The position numbers and the translations under genes are program-made. The notes under the pieces are model-generated. The model saw nothing but the letters and a program-made list of their open reading frames with translations, was not told the origin of the DNA and searched no databases. Source: Nanobdellota archaeon (GTDB lineage Archaea; Nanobdellota; Nanobdellia; Pacearchaeales; GW2011-AR1). Taken from it: 64,000 bases of DNA. Where the stretch lies: assembly GCA_018815925.1 (NCBI GenBank), contig JAHIWS010000020.1:1-64000 (forward strand), read 5' to 3'. Below, in pieces: positions 25,916-33,828 of the stretch (positions are counted from its first letter, which is position 1; each line of letters starts with the position of its first letter).

Positions 25916-26518
25916 TCACCTCTTGCGTCTTATATCAAGAAATGCAAAAGCGAATCCTCCCGTCCAAGTAAAATTAATCAAAGCCTTAACAAACTCCTGG
26001 TTTTCTTCTGGAAGCACTACCTTATCTTTGCCCTCTTCTACAATCCACTCGATTTTATCGAGCTGACTTTCTAATTCAGGAATATTTGGGATTTTGATTA
26101 AACCTTCTTTGAAAAGTTTGTTTAAATAAAAATAAATTCTGCTTTGATCGTCTGCAAAATCATTTGATTTGAATTTTTCAATTTCGAATCTGCATTTATG
26201 AACAGTTACAAAATCTCTAATTTCTTCTATTATTTCATTACTTGCTCCACCAGGATTAATTCTGAATATTCCTTTTTCCACTCCAAAAAATTCTTTAATC
26301 ACTTCTTTAATTTTCTCTTTTATATCTTGTCCGATAAAATAATCTATAATTTGATAGTTCTCTTTTTCTATTTCTACTACTTGACTAAATGACCTCCCCC
26401 TTAAATTTGGGGATTGAACAAATTTACTTCTCTTAGTTTCAGGAATATGATAACCCCACACCATAGCAGACCTTTCTGTTGATGTCTGACCAATGCTACA
26501 TGCAATTATTTTTTTCAT
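25916..26518 (-). CDS. terminase-associated protein resembling a TerL nuclease domain
   Basis: A 200-aa protein starting MKKIIACSIGQTS. Its second half (ADDQSRIYFYLNKLFKEG followed by LIKIPNIPELESQLDKI) follows the pattern of the C-terminal region of TerL nuclease domains, although the adjacent TerL already has a full nuclease. It overlaps the end of TerL by 4 nt. Possibly a duplicated or regulatory nuclease-fold subunit; active-site acids are not clear. Confidence 0.45.
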   Translation of the reverse strand: MKKIIACSIGQTSTERSAMVWGYHIPETKRSKFVQSPNLRGRSFSQVVEIEKENYQIIDYFIGQDIKEKIKEVIKEFFGVEKGIFRINPGGASNEIIEEIRDFVTVHKCRFEIEKFKSNDFADDQSRIYFYLNKLFKEGLIKIPNIPELESQLDKIEWIVEEGKDKVVLPEENQEFVKALINFTWTGGFAFAFLDIRRKR

Positions 26519-27918
26519 TGAATAGCTCTCCGTATTTCATTTAAATCAAATAGTTTATTTGCTCTTTGAAAGACAAAAAACATCCTCATCATGATTGAAT
26601 CTCCATAGTCTGTTGATCTTCCAAGATTCTCTTTAATTTCCTCTTTTGTTAAAATGCTCAATGGCTGATCTTTTCCAGGATTCGCTTGTTTGATTTGTTC
26701 AAGATCCTCAATAATTTTTTCTTTTATTCTCGCATCAATATCCCTATAAATTCCAATTCTTCCAGAGTTAACATAATTCGCAAGTTCAAACCAACATTGA
26801 GCTTTTAAATTTCTAAAATTCTGTAAAGAGGTTTCTTTTTCTTCTTTAGACTTAAAGGGACTTGCGTTATTCACAAATCCTTTGACACCTGTTAAATCTT
26901 TTACTAATCCAAAACCCACACCATCTTCGTCAACTAAGCAGTGACTTCTTTGAATTTTATTTTCTGTTAATATCTTATCTAATTCTTCATTTGAGATGTT
27001 GTCCATTATTTTAATACCTGTGATAAAAAAACCATCCCAAAAAGTTAAAACGGTTTTGTCTCTTCCCCTGCCAGCAACATCAACTGTGCAATATTTCTGA
27101 CCCTTTTCTGCTTCATTCGTGAACAAGTCCATAATTGCATCATAATTAAAAAGTCTTGTAGGGTCATCGTCATATTCCCAATTTCCATAAAGCAATCTTT
27201 CTTTGCTCACTCTGTCTAATTTTTTAAGATTCTCCAAATGATGGGGGCTGATATAATGATTATCTTTTACAAATGCAGGCAAAAACTTTCTATACTTTGG
27301 AAGCCTATTTTCTTTCCAAGGTTTGTAAAAATCATAATACAAAAAATTCTTACTTGGATTAGAACAAATCAATAATTTTGGAATTAATTTAAATTCTTCA
27401 AGTTTGAATCTCAACCTACTCATTAAAATATTCTTTGCCTTGATTGTAACTTCACTTGCTTCATCTATCACAGCTCCGCAAAATTCAGTCGAGCCCAACG
27501 AATCAAATTCAGGATCGCTTGGATATAAGAATAAATCTTTCAAATAGATCTCACTTCCATTTGAAAAGGTAATCACGCCAGCCATTGAATTGTAATTATA
27601 ATCTTGATTGGGTTTCAAATTCCAGTCCCTACAAATCTGGAAGAAGGTCAATAATGTTGAGTCTTTAAGTCGTTTTAATACTGCTCGGCCCATAAGCCAT
27701 CTACTCCCTGGATATCTCAAACAAGAGAATGTTAACCATGCACATGCAAGGTGGCTCTTACCTCCACCACTTGCACCTCCGAATAAGAGTTCTGTAGTCT
27801 CTTTGTCTTGAAGTATCTCCCATGCCTGTTCTTGCCTCTTCGTCGGAGAAAACCTGATCTCATGTGTCTGACCCCTTTGAAAACTTGCAGGGGTTGTTTC
27901 TGGCGTGCTTTTTCCCAT
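26515..27918 (-). CDS. terL: terminase large subunit (DNA packaging ATPase-nuclease)
   Basis: A 467-aa protein. The N-terminal ATPase has FGGASGGGKSH (Walker A, about 43-53), FCGAVIDEASEV (Walker B plus catalytic Glu) and LICSNPS (coupling motif). The C-terminal RNase H-like nuclease starts at CTVDVAGRGRDKTV and ends near STDYGDSIMM with the final Asp. Complete length for TerL. Packages viral DNA into preformed capsids, yet no portal or capsid gene is recognised in the element. Confidence 0.87.
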   Translation of the reverse strand: MGKSTPETTPASFQRGQTHEIRFSPTKRQEQAWEILQDKETTELLFGGASGGGKSHLACAWLTFSCLRYPGSRWLMGRAVLKRLKDSTLLTFFQICRDWNLKPNQDYNYNSMAGVITFSNGSEIYLKDLFLYPSDPEFDSLGSTEFCGAVIDEASEVTIKAKNILMSRLRFKLEEFKLIPKLLICSNPSKNFLYYDFYKPWKENRLPKYRKFLPAFVKDNHYISPHHLENLKKLDRVSKERLLYGNWEYDDDPTRLFNYDAIMDLFTNEAEKGQKYCTVDVAGRGRDKTVLTFWDGFFITGIKIMDNISNEELDKILTENKIQRSHCLVDEDGVGFGLVKDLTGVKGFVNNASPFKSKEEKETSLQNFRNLKAQCWFELANYVNSGRIGIYRDIDARIKEKIIEDLEQIKQANPGKDQPLSILTKEEIKENLGRSTDYGDSIMMRMFFVFQRANKLFDLNEIRRAIQ

Positions 27919-27925
27919 TTCCCCA

Positions 27926-28351
27926 TCAATCCTCCTTCTTCTCTGTTATTATCTTGAAAACGTAATTTTTCACGTTCAAATTATGTTCATCTGCGATCTT
28001 TGATTTTAGCCCAAATTTCTCTAAGAAATCGGTGAAATTAGAAATTGTTTGATTAAGCAAAGAGATCCCCTTTGCTTGGATATTCTGATCTTGTGATAAA
28101 ATCAATCTATGGGCGGCCCTCATGCTCACTTCAAAAGAGAGTATAAATTTTTTGGATAACTTCTCAATTTCAGGGAAGGCTATCTGTCTTATCACAATTT
28201 CAATGTCTTTGTAAATTTGTCTTTCAGTAACCTTAAATTTTTCAGAAAGGCTTTTAACAACTTGCACAGGTATTCCAAAACCTCCGGCTGCATTAAGATA
28301 ATTCAAAATATCATTTCTCCTTTCTATGTAGTTTCCTTTTTTCTCTGCCAT
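27926..28351 (-). CDS. terminase small subunit-like DNA-binding protein
   Basis: A 141-aa protein starting MAEKKGNYIERR (the tracked start is TTG, 12 nt upstream). An N-terminal helix-turn-helix (VQVVKSLSEKFKVTERQIYKDI, about 25-46) precedes helical oligomerisation-like regions. It lies 7 nt before TerL on the same strand, the normal TerS position. Direct family identification is not possible by eye. The GTTCA-rich hairpin region upstream is a candidate binding site. Confidence 0.6.
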   Translation of the reverse strand: MAEKKGNYIERRNDILNYLNAAGGFGIPVQVVKSLSEKFKVTERQIYKDIEIVIRQIAFPEIEKLSKKFILSFEVSMRAAHRLILSQDQNIQAKGISLLNQTISNFTDFLEKFGLKSKIADEHNLNVKNYVFKIITEKKED

Positions 28352-28411
28352 TTTTTGAATCAAATCGAAACAGGTTCTCTCTTAAAGGTCATTTCATATC
28401 CAAAACCAATA

Positions 28412-28511
28412 GTTCAAAGTTCATATCTATAGAAATATGAACTTTTGAACAATCTCTTGGTTTTTTGCTAAAAGTTCAAATAATCCAATTGAACTTTCTG
28501 AACTATTGAAC
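28412..28511. repeat. cluster of eight GTTCA/TGAAC motifs with a long hairpin
   Basis: GTTCA at 28412, 28419 and 28474; TGAAC at 28438, 28446, 28490, 28499 and 28507. The first four form an almost perfect stem (GTTCAAAGTTCATAT against ATATGAACTTTTGAAC). The cluster fills the gap between the PrimPol gene and the TerS-like gene. Candidate packaging (pac) site, iteron-type origin or operator. Confidence 0.75.
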
Positions 28512-28513
28512 AA

Positions 28514-30283
28514 TCATAAAACCTTATATTGTCCATGAGATACTTTCTCGATTATTCCTGACACCTCCATTGTTTTGAGTGCATTATTGAAATTAGTTTT
28601 ACCAATTCCTTTGTTAGCAGCTTTTTCTAATCCTTCATTTGTTTGAAATTCTTTTATTCCTTTTTCCTTAAACCATTTCTTTAAAACTTCAATACATTTG
28701 TCCTCTTTGTTCTTTTTGACGAATTCGCCAGAGTAAACCATTTTAATCTCATCTTCAAGAAATGTAACCAAAAGTTTCATCGGTGGCAACTCTGATTCAT
28801 TTCTATTCTTTAATTGTTTCAAAACCAAATTTCCTCCCTTCCTTTCTGCTTTAAGAATTGCATCTGCATAATTTGCCAAGTCGCTTGATCCCCTTAACTC
28901 ATCCATCTCATCTCCAGCAGATCCACCCTTACGATTATGATGTAACAAAAGAATTGAGCAATTGTACTTTTCGACTAAAGGCCTTAAAGTATCGACAAAC
29001 AATTCAGATACACTTCCTGCATCATTCTCATCAAAAGAGATGGCCCTTCTATAAGTATCAATCACTAATAACTTAGGTTTATGTTCTTCCAATATTTTCT
29101 CAATTGCTTCAATGTCTCTTTTTTTATCAATCTTAATTGAAGAAAAACAAATAAATCCAATATCATATTCTCCCGTCAACCCTAATCCCTTTTTAACCAT
29201 CGAAGTTCTTTTTTTCATTATCGCATATCCATTCTCTTTATCGAGATAAATTACTTTTCCTTTTTTGGATTTGAACTTATTTAAAAAATCATTACCTGAC
29301 GCAACAGCATAACATATCAAGATAGCCAAAAAAGTTTTCAAGACTCCTGCCTTTCCGACTAACAAACACACAGATCTATTTGCGATAATCTTTTCAATTA
29401 TCCACTCTAATCCTTCGGTTTCGTAATCTTTTAAATTGCCTTCCCAGATAATATTCAGATCAACTTTCTGTTCTTTAATTTCTCGTGGTTTTAATCCATA
29501 TTTTTCTTCTGCAATTTTTAAAACATTAACAAAATCTACTTTTCTTAAAGAACCACTTTTTGCATCAGAACAATCCATAAGACCTTCCTTTACTGCGATT
29601 GCAGCTGCAGGACCCCCACCAGAATTGCATCTAAAACAGTGCCACGTATTCTTAAAAGGATTTATCCAAAAGTTAGATTTTGTCTCAGAACCATGAATAG
29701 GATGGGAACCATAATATTCACTTCCCTGTTTTTTCAATCCAGCAGTTCCCCAAATATCTACAACAGATAAGTTATCTATATCCGAATCTTGAATTATTTT
29801 TGATACAGGAATTTCTTTCTTATCTTGGAAAGGTTTAACAAATTCAATAAGCTGATCATAATTAAGATTTGTTATTGGGATGTCATTCATGGCTTCATAA
29901 ATTTTTCCAGAAGGATGAACTGATCCTGGCCCTATAACCTGAGTTCCCTGGCTCTGAACCTCTCCAATATGTTCTCCCTCTAATTTTAAAATAATTTTTT
30001 TCTTTAACCCTTCAACAAAAAAATAATTATGCATTCCATTTCCTGTTTTAACCTTAAATGTCTGAGGTAACTTTCCATCTATCAACATCTGCAATTTTGT
30101 GCTATCAGCATCTATCACTGCAAGATTATCATATCCACATAAAACCCCATAATTCTCATCAGGAAGAAAATTCTTAATTTCACTGTAAGAATATGGTTTG
30201 TTAACCCAATCTGATTCAAAAGGCTTTTTCGTTCCCTTTTTTATCCTACAGAATTTTAAGTTTTGTAATGTTTCTGGTATCAT
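28514..30283 (-). CDS. primase-polymerase / RepA-like helicase fusion (replication protein)
   Basis: A 589-aa protein. The N-terminal PrimPol-like domain (about 1-150) has NYGVLCGYDNLAVIDADS and a later GNGMHNYFF. A CHC2-like zinc region (HCFRCNSGGG, about 215) follows. Next comes a RecA/RepA-like ATPase with LLVGKAGVLKT (Walker A, about 310-320), LLVIDTYRR (Walker B) and ILLLHHNRKGG. A winged helix closes the protein (about 520-589). It should prime and unwind element DNA. The GxxxxGKT Walker A is a variant, GKAGVLKT. Confidence 0.8.
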   Translation of the reverse strand: MIPETLQNLKFCRIKKGTKKPFESDWVNKPYSYSEIKNFLPDENYGVLCGYDNLAVIDADSTKLQMLIDGKLPQTFKVKTGNGMHNYFFVEGLKKKIILKLEGEHIGEVQSQGTQVIGPGSVHPSGKIYEAMNDIPITNLNYDQLIEFVKPFQDKKEIPVSKIIQDSDIDNLSVVDIWGTAGLKKQGSEYYGSHPIHGSETKSNFWINPFKNTWHCFRCNSGGGPAAAIAVKEGLMDCSDAKSGSLRKVDFVNVLKIAEEKYGLKPREIKEQKVDLNIIWEGNLKDYETEGLEWIIEKIIANRSVCLLVGKAGVLKTFLAILICYAVASGNDFLNKFKSKKGKVIYLDKENGYAIMKKRTSMVKKGLGLTGEYDIGFICFSSIKIDKKRDIEAIEKILEEHKPKLLVIDTYRRAISFDENDAGSVSELFVDTLRPLVEKYNCSILLLHHNRKGGSAGDEMDELRGSSDLANYADAILKAERKGGNLVLKQLKNRNESELPPMKLLVTFLEDEIKMVYSGEFVKKNKEDKCIEVLKKWFKEKGIKEFQTNEGLEKAANKGIGKTNFNNALKTMEVSGIIEKVSHGQYKVL

Positions 30284-30594
30284 AGTATTTGCTGTCCATA
30301 TTTAATTTTGTTAATTGGTTCCTGCTTACTAAGCCAGCAGAAAAAGCATTCCTTCATGTAATAATTTTCTCGAATGAAAATCCTTCCACATTTACATTTG
30401 TATATTTTCTCTTCGTCAACTTCCATTCCAGTATTACACTCAAATCCGAGATTAACAGCACATTCGAAGCAGAGCCAGAGAATATCCCATCTACCACTGC
30501 TGTTCTGGTCAACATAATACATTTCTTTTATTCTCCCACATAGTTTACATCTCCTTCCTTTTTTCATTTTAAAAATAAAAAGGGGATTTTTCAT
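30280..30594 (-). CDS. zinc-finger protein
   Basis: About 104 aa. Three Cys pairs: CKLCGRIKEMYY, WLCFECAVN and CKCGRIF, followed by CFFC, sufficient for two zinc sites. The start is uncertain: TTG 30600, ATG 30594 or ATG 30567 (the last just before the first Cys pair). Overlaps the PrimPol start by 4 nt, suggesting a replication-associated role. Confidence 0.65.
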   Translation of the reverse strand: MKNPLFIFKMKKGRRCKLCGRIKEMYYVDQNSSGRWDILWLCFECAVNLGFECNTGMEVDEEKIYKCKCGRIFIRENYYMKECFFCWLSKQEPINKIKYGQQIL

Positions 30595-30604
30595 CCCCAA
30601 AAAA

Positions 30605-30925
30605 TTAAAGTGGCTTTAAGACAATCATTTCCTTTCCAAATTTCGGACTTTTGTCTTTAGTGATTTTCACTTTCTGACCAATCCAATTGACGTCATCTTC
30701 GCCGTACTTTCCAATCAAATTTGAAATTGAAAAGTTGTTCAAGAAAACATCAAACTTCAATTGTCCGCTGTCTACTGTTGCCACTAATCTGTCGCCATGC
30801 TTGGTTTCCAGGTCCTTAATTTTCTGGATGGAAACATCCATTTCCTTAACATATTCCAGATCTTCATCGGACGTCGGTTTGACCTTGATGGTCGGCAGAA
30901 TTTCTTTAGCTTTTCTAAGCACCAT
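30605..30925 (-). CDS. probable OB-fold-like element protein
   Basis: A 106-aa protein. The N-terminal half is a helical, acidic region; the C-terminal half (SGQLKFDVFLNNFSISNLIGKYG…WIGQKVKITKD…FGKEMIVLKP) shows alternating strands like a small nucleic-acid-binding barrel. A good Shine-Dalgarno (GGAGGT) precedes the ATG. Its place in the replication cluster suggests ssDNA binding, unproven. Confidence 0.55.
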   Translation of the reverse strand: MVLRKAKEILPTIKVKPTSDEDLEYVKEMDVSIQKIKDLETKHGDRLVATVDSGQLKFDVFLNNFSISNLIGKYGEDDVNWIGQKVKITKDKSPKFGKEMIVLKPL

Positions 30926-30965
30926 TGTTTAACCTCCTGCAATTTAATTATCTCTTCGAAGAGCA

Positions 30966-31151
30966 TCATTTTTCCGCCTCCTCTAAAGTCGAAATTTCAG
31001 AAATAGAAAGGAGGACAATTTTCCCAGTTTTATCTCTAATTTTTATAAAAGAATTGTCTGCAGCTAACAAATGCCCACGGTAATAAAAGCTACTCCTTAA
31101 AATTATTTTGACATATTTCCCAATCAAATTATTACAATCAATCGAATCCAT
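30966..31151 (-). CDS. LSm/Hfq-like small protein
   Basis: A 61-aa protein: LIGKYVKIILRSSFYYRGHLLAADNSFIKIRDKTGKIVLLSISEISTLEE. The pattern (strand with VkI.L..g..y.G.l...D..f..i.d..g...l....I..i) is that of the Sm1/Sm2 fold of archaeal LSm proteins. AGAGGT lies upstream of the ATG. It may chaperone RNA or interfere with host RNA regulation. Confidence 0.6.
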   Translation of the reverse strand: MDSIDCNNLIGKYVKIILRSSFYYRGHLLAADNSFIKIRDKTGKIVLLSISEISTLEEAEK

Positions 31152-31153
31152 TT

Positions 31154-31336
31154 TTACCTCTTTTTTTTAATCTCCTCGAGAATTTGATTTAATTTTACTT
31201 CGACACTTTTTGATTGAAACATTCTTGATCGACAAAAAGAGGTTACAGTAGGGAACCCTTCCATCTTCGCAAGTTTCTCCAATCTCTCTTTCTCTTCCTT
31301 CGTCGCCTTTATCATAACGAAATGATTTTTAGCCAT
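31154..31336 (-). CDS. ribbon-helix-helix regulator
   Basis: A 60-aa protein: a strand HFVMIKATKEEKERLEKLAKMEG, helix and SFCRSRMF, like CopG/Arc. The C-terminus parallels the RHH protein at 14551. AGAGGTGA ribosome-binding site precedes the ATG; the start overlaps the upstream wHTH gene stop by 8 nt. Confidence 0.7.
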   Translation of the reverse strand: MAKNHFVMIKATKEEKERLEKLAKMEGFPTVTSFCRSRMFQSKSVEVKLNQILEEIKKKR

Positions 31337-31538
31337 TTTTCACCTCTTCAAATTTAATAAGTGTATTTTTTCCAGTGCTAAGAATTATAATTTGCCCATT
31401 CATTTTCAAAATTTCAAGAATTTCTTTAACAGTTCTGTATCTCAACATAGCCTCTGAACAGATTTGGGAAGGAGAAACAGCTACATCTTTCTCCCTTAGA
31501 TAATTTAACACCTTTTGAATAGATTTTGTATTTGCCAT
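31329..31538 (-). CDS. winged-helix repressor-like protein
   Basis: A 69-aa protein: IQKVLNYLREKDVAVSPSQICSEAMLRYRTVKEILEILKMNGQIIIL, a compact wHTH. First gene of the leftward early-type operon (wHTH, RHH, LSm-like, OB-like, zinc finger, PrimPol). The short leader without Shine-Dalgarno suits a leaderless promoter-proximal gene. Confidence 0.7.
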   Translation of the reverse strand: MANTKSIQKVLNYLREKDVAVSPSQICSEAMLRYRTVKEILEILKMNGQIIILSTGKNTLIKFEEVKNG

Positions 31539-31662
31539 CTTGTTTGATATTTAATATCAATCAATAGTTCTTTTTTTATAAATCTTTTGGTTGGATATTA
31601 AGTATCATACTAATACTACACAATGACAACATTTATAAAATCAGTTTGACATAAAATACAAT
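31539..31662. promoter_or_regulatory. divergent operator/promoter switch region
   Basis: TGATATTTAATATCA (31545-31559) is a perfect 7+1+7 palindrome directly beside the leftward start. A related degraded copy (GGATATTAAGTATCAT, about 31593) lies 40 bp away, and TATA-like TTTATAAAAT sits about 30 bp before the rightward ATG. Arrangement resembles a lysogeny-type switch between two regulators. Confidence 0.55.
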
Positions 31663-32580
31663 ATGGATATAAAAAAGAGCAGCAGCGGAAGAGACAAGAT
31701 AAAAGTTATTGAAAGTGTCCCATATAGCCAATTAATATTTTTGATCTCCTCTGGAAAAACCTATGCATTAGAGATAGCTAAAGCCAGAGGGAAAAAAGAT
31801 AGCTCCCCAACAGCAAAACAATTGGACCAGTTAAAAAAAAGGGGGTTTCTAACTTCAAAAAAAGGGGGGTTACTTAATAAGAATATTTATTCAATTAATT
31901 GGAAAAAAATTAATAAAGAATTTGTCAATTATGTTTTTAACATTTTCGAGAAAGATGTTAAAGATTATAAAAAAATAAGTAAAAAAGAGCAGGATGAACC
32001 AAAGGAAAATCACTACAACGAACTTCTAAAAAAAATAAAAACCAAAAACTTTGATAAGGATATCAAAAACCACGAGTACCTCATCACGTTATTAAAACTT
32101 ACCTTCCCTCTTGTTGAGAATAGAGAAAAAACCATTAGAGAGATATTTGAAGATTTAAGAATAAATTTTCCTCAACCACCAGGCACTTTTGTTGATCACC
32201 CTTCAAAATTTCATGATGAAAAAAAGAGAAGAGAATCAGGAGAATACTACACAGATCTTATTGAAGGGAGAAAAAGAGATGAAAAATACGCCCAACTAGA
32301 AGAGTTCATTAAAATAACAAGAGGTGTTTCAGATACAGTTGGAATGCGTGGTATTGAACGTCTATGGAAATATCTGCAAATCAAATATACTGCTTCACAC
32401 CCAAATAATGAAATAAGAAAAGAATTATTGCAAACAGTTCCAAAAGAGGTGATGGAAATTATAAAAGAAAATTGTTTCAAAGGAACAAAACCCACCGAAA
32501 ATAAAGAAGAAGATTCTGAAAATGCAAATCAAAATGTTGTCTTATCGACGGAAAAAGGAGAAATTGAAAATGAAAAGTAA
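31663..32580 (+). CDS. divergently transcribed element regulator with winged-helix N-terminus
   Basis: A 305-aa charged protein. Residues 15-75 (VPYSQLIFLISSGKTYALEIAKARGKKDSSPTAKQLDQLKKRGFLTSKKGG, then NIYSINWKKI) look like a winged helix with a wing hairpin; the rest is helical and ends in a Glu/Asn-rich tail. It reads away from the repressor-like operon across the operator region and is the last gene before attR. Possibly the immunity or induction regulator. Confidence 0.6.
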   Translation: MDIKKSSSGRDKIKVIESVPYSQLIFLISSGKTYALEIAKARGKKDSSPTAKQLDQLKKRGFLTSKKGGLLNKNIYSINWKKINKEFVNYVFNIFEKDVKDYKKISKKEQDEPKENHYNELLKKIKTKNFDKDIKNHEYLITLLKLTFPLVENREKTIREIFEDLRINFPQPPGTFVDHPSKFHDEKKRRESGEYYTDLIEGRKRDEKYAQLEEFIKITRGVSDTVGMRGIERLWKYLQIKYTASHPNNEIRKELLQTVPKEVMEIIKENCFKGTKPTENKEEDSENANQNVVLSTEKGEIENEK

Positions 32581-32676
32581 ATGTTCCTTTTATACCACAC
32601 CTATCCTAAAACAGATACCGGCCCAATATGTTCTTACAGCCCCTGATACCCTCGAATTTAAAGGTTTTAGCTCTAT

Positions 32677-33828
32677 GTGCATTCTTGGTACTTTACAGGC
32701 TTAATTCCAGGAATCCACATAAATCTTGTAGGGGTTTCTATTGTTTCTTTATCAGCATCTTTACTAGCATCTATAAACCCTCTTTATCTTTTGATTTTTA
32801 TTGTTGCAACGGCAATCACCCACACTTTTCTTGATTTTATTCCTAGTGTTTTTTTAGGATGCCCAGACACAGACACAGAACTTTCAATTTTACCGGGCCA
32901 TGAACTTTTAAAAAAAGGCCAAGGATATTCTGCAATAATGCTAACTGCCTATGGGAGTCTAGCAGCAATATTTTTATTACTTATTATTACTTGGCCTTCA
33001 ATAATAATTATTTCAAAAATACAAAACATTCTTCCAATAATAATTCCAGGATTATTAGTATTAGCTACTCTTTTTTTAATTTCAACAGAAAAAAATAAAT
33101 CAAAGGCGATATTTGCCTTTCTCTTAACAGGAATCTTAGGATTAATTATTTTAAATTTAGAAAAAGTTGACCAACCTCTTCTTCCTTTATTAACAGGATT
33201 ATTTGGAGGGGCAACAATTTTATTATCTATAAAAAACAAAACCCAAATTCCCAAACAAACTCTTAAACTAACAAAAACTAAAATTTCCAAACCCATCTTA
33301 GGAGCTTTAATAGCATCCCCAATATGCTCTTTTCTTCCAGGTTTAGGATCAGGACAAGCAGCAATCATAGGAAATTCAATTGCCCAAACAAATAAAAAAG
33401 GTTTTCTAATTTTATTAGGTGCAACAAATACTTTAGTAATGGGTTTTTCTTTTATCTCATTGTATGCAATATTAAAAACAAGAACAGGAGCAGCATCAGC
33501 AATTAAAGAAATTTTGGGAACCTTGGAAACAAATTATTTAATTTTAATCCTGTTAGTAATTTTAATTTCAGGAGTAATTTCTTTTTATTTAACAAAAAAC
33601 TTAGCAAAATTCTTTTCACACAAAATAACAAAAATAAATTACACAAAAATTTCCCTAGCGACCCTATTAATATTAACACTAATTGTTGTCTTAGTTTCAG
33701 GTTTTTGGGGCTTGCTGATTTTAATAATCTCAACTCTAACAGGAATCTATTGCATCAAACTAAAAGTAAAAAGAACTCTTATGATGGGTTGTCTAATGTT
33801 ACAGACGATTTTATGGTATTTGTTTTAA
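32677..33828 (+). pseudogene. TctA-family (DUF112) permease lacking its original N-terminus
   Basis: A 383-aa ORF from a GTG. From TGLIPGIHINLVG on it is a normal TctA-like membrane protein with about ten helices and the second repeat's GxLIASPICSFLPGLGSGQ. The first membrane helix and start lie 19.6 kb away at 13029. The GTG, with a TTTAAA box 15-25 bp upstream in element DNA, could give a shortened protein, so it may be either broken or re-promoted. Its end overlaps the PurF-like gene by 4 nt. Confidence 0.75.
32695..32700 (+). other. attR core (ACAGGC)
   Basis: Right copy of the ACAGGC at the junction where the permease reading frame resumes (ACA GGC TTA ATT). Preceding bases (GCATTCTTGGTACTTT) imperfectly match the host gene sequence left of attL. 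Confidence 0.6.

Larger units (their letters stand above)
13089..32694. mobile_element. integrated virus-like/plasmid-like element interrupting tctA, about 19.6 kb
   Basis: Bounded by the two parts of one TctA permease gene and ACAGGC repeats. The left end has a tyrosine recombinase; the rest encodes RHH and winged-helix regulators, a restriction-like operon, TerL with a TerS-like protein, a PrimPol-helicase, an OB-like protein, an LSm-like protein and a divergent regulator. TerL and a PrimPol-helicase argue for viral ancestry. No portal, major capsid protein, protease or tail gene is recognisable, so it may be a satellite, a capsid-less relic, or a virus with very divergent structural genes. 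Confidence 0.85.

Noticed and set aside
28412-28511. GTTCA/TGAAC cluster considered as a mini CRISPR
   Set aside because: Motifs are 5 bp, unevenly spaced and in both orientations; this is a dyad/iteron cluster, not repeat-spacer.
13089-32694. tRNA-targeted integration
   Set aside because: Neither boundary contains a tRNA fragment; both carry parts of a permease gene instead.
32522-32704. 60-aa ORF at the end of the element running through attR
   Set aside because: It overlaps the 305-aa regulator in another frame and ends at the att core; its last residues only reflect sequence similar to the permease. Not kept as a gene.
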